Positions 56,787 to 64,000 of a stretch of DNA of 64,000 nt are shown here, piece after piece. Source of the DNA: Tricholoma matsutake. Lineage: Eukaryota > Basidiomycota > Agaricomycetes > Agaricales > Tricholomataceae. The translations under genes were made by a program, and so were the position numbers. How positions within the stretch are numbered: position 1 is the stretch's first letter; the number at the start of each line of letters is the position of its first letter. The notes under the pieces were generated by a model. The model was given only the letters and a program-made list of their open reading frames with translations, searched no databases and was not told where the DNA came from. The stretch covers positions 12,152,001 to 12,216,000 of the forward strand of contig AP026540.1 of the NCBI GenBank assembly GCA_026075535.2, in the 5' to 3' direction.

Positions 56787-58400
56787 CCGCAGCCAGAATG
56801 ACTGTGAATACTGAAGGTGCAGGTCCATCTTCTTCTGGACAGCCACAATTGGAGGAAAACCCCTCGATTTACGCATCTCTGATTAAGGGACCTGATTTTC
56901 GTGTCCATATGTCAGAGTTGGATCCTCTGAATGACGACATCCAGAGAGGATTTGTCAAGGACCAAGTTTTCAAGAAGATTCTTGAAAGTCCAGGAGACCA
57001 CCCAGATTTTAGCATCTGGAACAGTTTCATCTGGAGAAAGAACCAAGGTGGTGAGGACATCTTGTGCATTCCCACCTCCACTTCCAAAGGTACGACCCTG
57101 CATGGTCATATAATTGAGCAGGCCCACAGTATTGTGGGACATTTCGGGCCAGTCAAAACTTCGGAGTACATCCGACGTTGGTATTGGTGGCCTCGACTTC
57201 AGTGTGAAGTCGAGAAATACTGTGATTCTTGTGAGTGTTGTATACGCTCAAAAGGTGAATACCATTCCCCACAAGGCAAATTGCACTCACTCCCCACTCC
57301 CTTGAGACCATGGGAGTCCATTGGGATGGACTTTATTGGACCCTTCCCAGAGTCCGAGGGTTTTGACTACCTTTGGGTGATCATCTGTTGTCTGTCTTCC
57401 ATGGTTCACCTAGTACCGGTGAACATGACGATGACCGCATCACAACTATCTCCCATCTTTGTAAAGGAGATTGTCCATTTGCATGGACTACCTGGCTCAA
57501 TCATTTGTGATCGAGACTCTAAATTCATGTCCAAATGGTGGCATGAAATCCACTGTATCTTGGACGTCAAGATACTTATGTCCACTTCATTCCATCCTCA
57601 GATGGATGGAATGATGGAACACGCAAATCGTTCAATTGCTCAGATTCTCTGAGCGTTCGTTGCATCCAATCAAAAAGATTGGGTAAAATTCCTCTCTCTC
57701 GTAGAGTTTGCCATAAACTCTACCATTAACAGGGCAACGGGGATGGCCCCATTTGAAATCAACTATGGATTCTTGCCTCGTATGATGCAAGAACTTCCTT
57801 CTACAGAACATGTTCCTCCTGGAGTGCGTACATTCGCAATGAATGCCCTGCAAAACATGGCAGTGGCCCATGATAGTATCATTGCTGAAAGAGTGTTTCA
57901 GTGACACTACGCTAATAAACATCGGCGCGAAGAGCCTGACATCAAACAAGGAGATTTTGTCTATTTCTCCACAAAAAACCTGGCGCTGCCAAAAGGGCAC
58001 GCTAGTAAACTATTGCCTAAATTTGTAGGACCATACAAGGTCCTACAAGCCTTCCCCGAGACATCCAACTATGTGTTGGATCTTCCTACAGAACTGAAAC
58101 GCCGGCATATTCACCAGCATTTCCATGTGAGCCTACTAAGGCCTCACCATCCTAACGACGATGTGTTGTTTCCCAACAGGCGTTATCCCGATGCATATGA
58201 CTTTGGTGCCCCAGATGACACCAAATGGTATGTCAAAGAGATCACGGCACACAAGTGGTGTGGCCGTACCATCCAGTTTGAAGTTAAGTGGAGTCTGGGA
58301 GACACCACTTGGGAACCTTTATTGAACTGCAATGATCTTGCAGCCCTAGACGCTTATCTGGCACTAATGGGTGCCAGCAGGAACTCCTGCGCATTGATGG
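56787..58400 (+). pseudogene. integrase and chromodomain of chromovirus 2, broken
   Basis: Zinc-binding region (57115-57245): HGHIIEQAHSIVGHFGPVKT and YCDSCECC. Core: D in GMDFIGPFPESEG, D in IICDRDSKF, E in MMEHANRSIAQIL. TGAs at 57650 and 57902 replace arginines (AQIL*AFVA, VFQ*HYANKH). The C-terminus has KFVGPYKVLQAFPETSNYVL, FHVSLLRPHHPND and a chromodomain, WYVKEITAHKWCGRTIQFEV then KWSLGDTTWEPL (58225-58320). Chromodomains steer integration toward heterochromatin in related elements. Confidence 0.9.
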
Positions 58401-58518
58401 ATGTAACGACTTGGAAATTTCCAAGTCACGTTGCGGCTTCCCGACACATTTCACGCTCCACAACTTTACATTGTGCAGAGATTCAATTTTTTTTTCTTCA
58501 TCGCTTGGTACACTTACC

Positions 58519-60300
58519 ATGGCGAGTTTTCCTCCAGACAAAGATGACCCCATGGGGGGTGATCACATCGACAAACCTAGCCAGACTTGATGTTACCAGG
58601 ACGGCAAACTGGAGACCAGCTCCCAAGCTGCATGGCCAAGTTCCTGCATCCATTCCTCAGAACACTGAGGAATTTGATAACTGGTCCTGGATGGCCCACA
58701 CCTCCGGGAACTACCCAATGTTGGAACAAATGCGCGAGTACATGCAGTTCATCAATGATACTGCTCCAGAGGCTTGAATGCCCCTGATGACCTATGCCCT
58801 TGCCCACTGGAGATTACCTGGTTGGCTCCCTGTTCAGATGCAGTCAGCGCAAGGATTATGCCGACTCAATGACCCTACTTACCTGGAGCAACCCTCGCTC
58901 CACTCTGCCGAAACGTGGGCGCAGTTCATGCACCAACACCTGTACCAGTGGCGATCCCACCCTGGTACCCTGATGGACGAACAGAGGGTCTCCCTCCCAC
59001 ACGTCAGGGGACAACTCCTGCTTTGTCAACAGATTCCTTCAGGGCTATCCCCTGAAGCTAAACTACTTCTCTACCTTCATACTGCAGAGGTACTAGTCAC
59101 GCCAGGACTGTACCGACAGATTTGAGAGCGCAAACGCCTCCCACTGTCCCCCGTGCGCTGTCGGCAGCCCATGCCAATCAGCACCAATTCAACTTCCCTC
59201 AAGGACATCATATGACACCTCACCACCATGGGAGTCTCAGATGAGGAAGTCCGAGAAGGTTCTCACTATGCCATCGGCTGGCTTACAGCAATGGCTACTG
59301 CCAACTCCTCCCATTCGGAAGAGTCTTCCACCGCTGCCAATATTGTAAGACGTCTGCGGCAACATTCCAATGCCCATTCAGAGGACGCTCCTCTGATGTC
59401 TGGGCCCCGGTGGTGGATCGCCGGGCCTAACGACGTGGCCCTTCGAGAGCCACAAAGAAAAAGAAAAAGAGATTCCACTGCCCAGTCCTCCAGATTCTCC
59501 GCTGGACTATCTGCATCTCTGCACACGAGCACCTCTCGCATGGACAACCAACCTCCTGCCCACGCTGGGCCTTCTTACCTGTCCGGCTGGCATCTACCTC
59601 CTCCAGAGGTATATCCCCTGGAGAACAATCCGACCTCAGGATGGTCCGGGTCTCCCCTCATCGTCAAGGCAACTCAAGGCCAGAAGAAGGCCTTGAAGAG
59701 AGCAAGGAGAGTTGCTGTCGGCATCCCTCCGGATGGGCACAAGAAGCCCATTAGCAAATTCACTCCCATCGCGTCTACCAAGCCATGAAAAATTAGAGAC
59801 CCTGACAACAATGGTGATTCCACTGACTCCGTCTCTTCATCCGATGATAAAGCTTTCACCATCAACAAGGACTGTTTCCCTCTTGATGAAGGGCAGACAA
59901 CGGATGCCTCTGCTCTGGGGAACACCCCAGAGGCCCCCATATCCCAATTGTCTTCATTGGCATTGACCAACAACATGACCATACTTTCCTCTGCGCCTGA
60001 TTACAAGCGTGAAGTACCCATACCTATCACCCCGGAGGAAGTTAGGTGTATGTTAGTTGATGCCAACCTCCCTGAATCCTCATCGACCCTCGATGAGTCC
60101 ACATATCATCATTGAGTCTCGACAATACCCACATCCCCAACGACCCTACTAAATGAGGTCGTCACATTTTTTAATAAACAAATGAATTGATTCTTTTTGT
60201 CGTACCCCGACGATACCCACATACCAGATGATGCTCTCTTTGAGATCATCTATTTACTCAAAACATTATGCTTCTCCCCTGGACGAAGCCTAAGGGGGAG
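58519..60300 (+). pseudogene. extra 3' ORF of chromovirus 2, function unknown
   Basis: Downstream of the chromodomain a coding-like frame runs to the polypurine tract. It may start at MASFPPDKDDPMGG (58519) in another frame. From about 58600 it reads IPQNTEEFDNWSWMAHTSGN, YMQFINDTAPEA, TYALAHWRLPGWLPVQMQ, WAQFMHQHLYQWRSHPG, LSPEAKLLLYLHTAEVLV, GVSDEEVREGSHYAIGW, PRWWIAGPNDVALREP, YKREVPIPITPEEVRCMLVD. The frame never changes across TGAs at 58775, 59123, 59212, 59786, 60114 and 60187, each explicable as CGA>TGA. That pattern suggests a once continuous protein of about 550-600 residues. No transmembrane or env-like segment is evident. I do not recognise the family. Confidence 0.6.
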
Positions 60301-60302
60301 GG
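60290..60302 (+). promoter_or_regulatory. polypurine tract of chromovirus 2
   Basis: AAGGGGGAGGG lies directly before the 3' LTR start TGTGGTGACC at 60303. Confidence 0.85.
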
Positions 60303-60495
60303 TGTGGTGACCCGGGGCTTGACCCTGCATTTGTATATATTATATTTCATTGCTGTTGACCTGGCTGGCCCCTATAAAGGGACCAGCCTTCTATTTACAT
60401 AAGCAATCTTTTTTACCACTACCAATACACGAAATATATATGTTATTCGTGTTCTTTTGGTGTGTGATATAAGGAGATCCCCTCGACTCACTACA
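60303..60495 (+). repeat. 3' LTR of chromovirus 2
   Basis: Begins with canonical TGTGGTGACC, showing that the TA start of the 5' LTR is a G>A change. Ends TCACTACA, followed by the AAACA target duplication. Confidence 0.93.
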
Positions 60496-61180
60496 AAACA
60501 TGACCAAATTTACAAGTTTTGCCAGTTGTGCTTGAGTTGCACAGTAATATGTTGAAGTTGTGGACCTTAGGATACATCATGGGTTTTTGACAGGTTTTGT
60601 TCCCATGGTCAGTATATTGGCCTGGAAAAGTCAATGATTCCTCAACTAAGTGTCATAATTGATCCAAAATTGATCAAGCTATATCTCAACAAAATCTTGA
60701 CCAATTTGGATAGTTTTGGATGCATTTTGAGGTGAATAATCATGTGCCTCACCATACCAGTGTACCTGCAGGTGTGCAGATAAAGAACAGCTTTAAAACA
60801 AGCCAAAAATTATCCAAATTGGTTGAGATCTGGTGGAAATATAGCTCAATCAAGTTTGCATCAGTTTTGATTCTCAATTAAAGAGTTCATCATAAACTCT
60901 ATGTTCCATGGACTGTGGGAACAAAAAGGGCCAAAAACCCATCATGTACCCTAGTTGTGGTTTGTGAAGAAAACTTTTACCATGCTTTGGAGTCTGACTG
61001 TCTCCTACAGTCTCAGTATCAATGTGAAAACTGTATTACATTAGAAGGCTACATGCAACACTCAAGCAAACACTCACCAAAAATCTGCACATGTCCAGCA
61101 ATGGCATTTTCTGAAAATCACATGTTGTGAAGAATTGGCTGGGTCAATAGTGTTCAGTAAAATTGTAGATGGCACACAGA
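60496..61180 (+). repeat. dispersed repeat R2, copy 2, interrupted by a MITE
   Basis: Homologous to the reverse complement of 49660-49957 on both sides of the insertion at 60568-60953. Chromovirus 2 is also inserted at the edge of this repeat. Confidence 0.8.
60568..60953. mobile_element. 386-bp MITE with imperfect inverted repeats
   Basis: Left end TAGGATACATCATGGGTTTT and right end reverse complement TAGGGTACATGATGGGTTTT. The arms, about 150 bp and imperfect, also share TTTTGTTCCCA and CTCAACCAATTTGGATA-like blocks. GTTGTGG is duplicated at 60557-60563 and 60954-60960, but 4 bp separate the left copy from the TIR, so the target duplication is 7-8 bp and slightly eroded. The uninterrupted copy at 49.9 kb confirms the insertion. 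Confidence 0.8.
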
Positions 61181-62154
61181 TAACTTGAAGTTTTATAAGT
61201 AACATGTGATTTGCAGAATTCTCCTGTGGTGTGCTTTCTAGTGCATGCTTGTGCTTACCAGTTTTAGATACTGCCCTGGCACCCTCTGGGATGATATATG
61301 TCAATAATTAGCTTTGCCAGTTCACTGATGTGAATTTAAAGGATACGCAAGGTTTATGCAAGGTTATTCCTCCCACAGTTGTGATGTAGACTGTATGGTC
61401 TAAAGTCAGTCAAGCCTTCTTCCAAAGTCCAATCAATAGCCAGTATCCTTTGCCTACCAGATGTACTTCTATGAGGACAAGATCAGTTGGCAGCAGAGTA
61501 CCACATTTAAAAAGCATTATCTATTGACATTAACATCAAAGTTGTCGGTGTCTGGTGAGTCTTTGATCTTCTGCATCAGCAAACTCTGGAAATCCTTGTA
61601 GAAACTGTAGACACTGTAGATACCATAGACATCATAGTTATCTAGTAGTAACTTGGTAGCAAACCTGTAGATATGGTAGAAGTCATAATCAATTTGTACT
61701 AAGATTCTGAGAATACACCAATTCATAAACTAGTCAAACAAAATAAGTAAAGCTGCCCCACCCTGTATAGGAGATGGCAGCAGGTGCTAGGTAATGAAAA
61801 CCCACTCCTTTGCTGGAGAGCAAGATGGCAGATGTAGATGCAGGGTGGCCATTGACTAGTGGTGTCAGGTGCTGGACTTACATCCCTGTTCATCTCCCTC
61901 ACCCTATCCCCTATCATCATGGCTGAGACACACCTGCAAACCACCCTATGAGCAGATGCTTATAGATGTGGGATGGGTGTGGTCATTGTCTCTCCCTCCC
62001 TTTCCCTCTCCCTCAGCCCCCCAGTGTCATTTCCCCTCCCTACTACCTCTCTCACCTCATGGTGGGGGTGGGTGGCATCATCCCCTGTCCCCCTCCATCC
62101 TCTGCCTCCCAGTGCACCCTCATCCACCCTGAAAGCAGTTGCTTGCAGTGGTGG
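61181..62154. other. no gene; simple repeats and GC-rich segment
   Basis: Around 61600-61680 there are irregular CTGTAGA/ATAGACAT repeats. From about 61860 a GC-rich segment carries two dispersed palindromes (TATGAGCAGATGCTTATA at 61947; AAAGCAGTTGCTT at 62132). No coding family recognised. Confidence 0.45.
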
Positions 62155-62585
62155 TAATGAAATTTCAGGGCTACTAAGGCTATACTAATGAAATCTGGTT
62201 ACTAATAATGCTATACTAGTAAGAAAACACTCAAAAAATGAATGTGGAAAGATGGGGGGCAAGCCCAAGGAAAGTTGATGGGATGTGGGAGCCTTTATAT
62301 ACCCAAAAATGTGCACAGACCATGTAGTCACATGTGTGTGAACAATAATAAAAAGTGGCATCATTAAAAAGTGGCATCATGCCACATTTTATTATTGTTC
62401 ACACACATGTGACTACATGGTCTGTGCACATTTTTGGGTATATAAAGGCTCCCACATCCCATCAACTTTCCTCGGGCTTGCCCCTCATCTTTCCACATTC
62501 ATTTTTCGAGTGTTTTCATACTAGTATAGCATTATTAGTGACCAGATTTCATTAGTATAGCCTTAGTAGCCCTGAAATTTCATTA
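62155..62585. repeat. 430-bp near-perfect inverted repeat (long hairpin)
   Basis: Left arm 62155 to about 62365 starts TAATGAAATTTCAGGGCTAC. The right arm, about 62376-62585, ends with its reverse complement. The arms are about 210 bp with few mismatches and a spacer of about 10 bp. Both arms carry the sequence around TATATAAAGGCTCCC and GTGCACAGACCATGTAG, which also occurs once, without its inverse, in element C near 20102. Read-through RNA would fold into a long double-stranded stem. Confidence 0.92.
62439..62446 (+). promoter_or_regulatory. TATA box inside the hairpin (mirrored in the other arm)
   Basis: TATATAAA in the right arm; the left arm holds the mirror copy near 62295 on the minus strand. 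Each arm could drive outward transcription. A transcript crossing the centre would have to come from elsewhere. Confidence 0.4.
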
Positions 62586-62670
62586 GTATAGCTTTAATAG
62601 CCTACAAAATTCATTAATATAGCTTTAGTAGTCTATGAAATTCATTAAAGCAGTTCTAATAGTCTTTTAG
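62550..62670 (+). repeat. 31-bp tandem repeat, about four units
   Basis: CATTAGTATAGCCTTAGTAG, CATTAGTATAGCTTTAATAG, CATTAATATAGCTTTAGTAG and CATTAAAGCAGTTCTAATAG follow at 30-31 bp spacing, each with a GAAATT/AAAATT-type tail. The first unit lies within the hairpin arm. Confidence 0.85.
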
Positions 62671-62689
62671 ATTAGTTGCTTGGGTTGGT

Positions 62690-62892
62690 TTCAACCAACC
62701 TAAGTCTAATGGTGACTGGTTGTAGTCAAACCAGCCACAACTGGCTTTTTTACTTGATTAAACTGCACTGAACTGGTTTTCTGTGGTCCAGTTCAGTTTT
62801 ACTTAGTTTGTCAATTTAATTAAACTGGTTGCAGTTGCAGTTGCACTCCAAAATGGAAAAAAAACCAGACTGAACCAGACCTTCAAACACTA
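62690..62892. mobile_element. right end of a hAT-C family copy
   Basis: Dense ACTGGTT/AACCAGT subterminal motifs, ending ACCAGACCTTCAAACACTA at 62892, like element C. The adjacent 8 bp TAGATATC is not found at a left end in the window, so the copy is incomplete. It interrupts a Ty3 gag remnant, whose frame stops at this boundary. Confidence 0.7.
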
Positions 62893-63577
62893 TAGATATC
62901 ATCATCTGCCAGGCACCCTTCCAACATCTGTGCAATCTGGTCCTGAATCTCTCAATTGAAGCCCCGTCAGAACTTCACCACTGGTAGCCCACTCCCATAT
63001 CCTGCCATGTCCACCAAGTCCTTAAACTCATCAATATAATCGTCCACAGATCGATGTGCCTGATGGTAAGAGGATGACTCAAGCCGTGTCACTGCTCAGT
63101 GGTGCTCGTTGAGGGGACAAAAGTGGCGTACAAACTCTGCTCGAAAGTCACCCCAAGTGGAGAAAGATAGAGAACTAAGCTCTTTAGTTTGGTGCAGAAT
63201 ACAGTCCATGTAGAGATAGGCACGTTCAGATTTCATGTATGTGAAGGCTCAATAAAATTTTGCAGCATCCAACGAATTGATGCAACTGGAGACTGATGTA
63301 CAACTCACAGGAATTAAGGAATGAATGCCCTTGCGCACATGCACCATTAAATTTGGTGGGGGGGGGGACAGTTTGATCTGGGCATGCTCCTTAGTGGGTG
63401 CATTAGGCAGCATGTTGTTATTGGGTGCGCTTGGAGTTGTAATGGGGGGAATATTGGTTGTGGAGCTAGTCTGAAGGGTTCTGACAAAGTTTTGATCATA
63501 GATTTAAGTGAATCGATTTGCGCGCATATTCCAGTAACGTCGCTTTCAAGTGCATCGAGGCGCTCTGATGTGTCCAT
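62893..63577 (-). pseudogene. Ty3 gag remnant, truncated by the hAT end
   Basis: Minus strand: MDTSERLDALESDVTGICAQ coiled coil, a poly-C tract at 63360, KFNGACAQGHSFLNSCELYI, KSERAYLYMDCILHQTKELS, FSTWGDFRAEFVRHFCPLNE, RSVDDYIDEFKDLVDMAGYG, EIQDQIAQMLEGCLADDDI. Small frameshifts and several TGAs occur; three sit where the family has arginine (HH*AV, VKF*RGFN, GFN*EIQ) and one where it has tryptophan. It is a different gag family from those of chromoviruses 1 and 2. pol is absent. Confidence 0.82.
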
Positions 63578-63719
63578 GGCGCTAGGCAGTGCATTAGGCA
63601 AAAATGAGCAATTACTTAAGGTGGGGAAGTCTGGAACGGTGTGTAGGGAGTTGTTTGAGCTCTGGGAGGTGTTGTCTATGCTGTACCTGCCTATTTTGGC
63701 AGTGCATTTGCAATTCTGA

Positions 63720-64000
63720 GCCTTAGGAGAGAGTTTTCTACTATAAGGGCAACCTTGGAGGCCACTTAATTAGTAGACTAGCAAAGGGAAATCCAAAGTT
63801 AAAATTATGGTACATATTACAGAGAGTGGAGGCGCACCTAGCAAAGGGAAATCTGAAGAGAAAACTCTAAGACCCCTTTGCCAATGCCCAGTATATGTGA
63901 AGATTGCAAAAATAGCCTAAAAATAGAAAAGGCGGAGATAGGCAGATCAAGGCTGCCAAATGACATCATATCCAGGGGTAGATGTCGGAAAGGGTACTCT
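63720..64000. repeat. non-coding leader with a 60-bp direct repeat
   Basis: CTAGCAAAGGGAAATC occurs at 63777 and 63837, 60 bp apart. The region lies upstream of the gag remnant on the minus strand and may be its leader or LTR edge, which runs off the window. Confidence 0.45.

Larger units (their letters stand above)
51006..60495 (+). mobile_element. Ty3 chromovirus 2, full length, 9490 bp, with extra 3' ORF
   Basis: LTRs at 51006-51198 and 60303-60495 (193 bp each) run TGTGGTGACC..TCACTACA; the 5' copy begins TA instead of TG. The 5-bp target duplication is AAACA (51001-51005, 60496-60500). The layout is a large gag, protease, RT/RNase H, integrase, chromodomain, an additional 3' reading frame of about 580 codons, polypurine tract and LTR. 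At 9.5 kb with very short LTRs it is unusually long for a fungal chromovirus, because gag and the 3' frame are both large. Many TGA stops make it inactive. Confidence 0.95.

Noticed and set aside
38257..60300. TGA read as a sense codon (alternative code or selenocysteine)
   Set aside because: In-frame TGAs occur only in transposon remnants, always where arginine or sometimes tryptophan is expected, and together with frameshifts and catalytic-site losses. The two intact genes need no such reading. CpG deamination explains all of it.
62155..62585. Long hairpin dismissed as a sequencing or assembly chimera
   Set aside because: The arms carry a few independent differences and the right side continues into a unique tandem repeat, so a simple fold-back artefact is less likely. 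It still deserves long-read confirmation and is therefore listed as a finding.

Overview
This is a nuclear window from a filamentous basidiomycete, most likely an Agaricomycete with a large repeat-rich genome (an ectomycorrhizal or Boletales-like species would fit, but I cannot name one). The evidence is short 45-80 nt GT..AG introns in the genes, chromodomain Ty3 elements, Tnp2-type CACTA transposase, DUF6570 Helitron protein, an expanded JmjC family, a DUF6698 gene and a Zn2Cys6/Fungal_trans regulator. No rRNA, intact tRNA, CRISPR array or bacterial-type operon is visible.

Layout. 1-8.6 kb: end of a hAT-like element, a broken Helitron gene (3.4-4.7 kb), an unidentified broken multi-exon gene (minus, about 5.7-6.6 kb) and a dead tyrosine recombinase (minus, 7.6-8.6 kb). 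8.6-10.3 kb: first copy of an uncharacterised repeat-family protein. 11-12.3 kb: LTR-like sequence carrying an array of hairpins with one conserved loop, a Tnp2 fragment and a tRNA-derived SINE. 12.8-21.6 kb: three TIR elements with perfect 8-bp target duplications (one nested in another), GC-rich hairpin and intron-like repeats, a second SINE and a broken JmjC gene. 21.8-23.3 kb: two more inverted-repeat elements. 23.4-24.9 kb: an intact 8-exon DUF6698 gene. 25.2-27.1 kb: tandem duplications and a 5'-truncated LINE. 28.2-31.5 kb: an intact 16-exon Zn2Cys6 transcription factor (minus) in a CpG-rich island. 33.4-34.5 kb: a TA-flanked element whose empty site is preserved in a second repeat copy at 47.5 kb. 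34.8-36.1 kb: second copy of the uncharacterised family. 37.4-43.6 kb: complete but dead Ty3 chromovirus. 44.4-47.2 kb: dead CACTA transposase. 48.5 kb: pogo-like fragment. 51.0-60.5 kb: second, larger Ty3 chromovirus with an extra 3' reading frame. 61-64 kb: MITE, a 430-bp near-perfect hairpin, hAT end and a Ty3 gag remnant.

Two ordinary host genes (DUF6698 and the Zn2Cys6 factor) read through every exon without a break. Everything else is a transposon graveyard. Its in-frame stops are nearly all TGA where the family has arginine (CGA>TGA), with matching G>A changes such as a catalytic YLDD>YLDN, which points to deamination of methylated CpG. The most unusual signals are the conserved-loop hairpin array (11.05-11.30 kb), the 430-bp hairpin grown inside a hAT remnant (62.2-62.6 kb), the dispersed GAGCAG-N-TGCTC palindrome confined to GC-rich intron-bearing repeats, and the extra 3' ORF of the second chromovirus.
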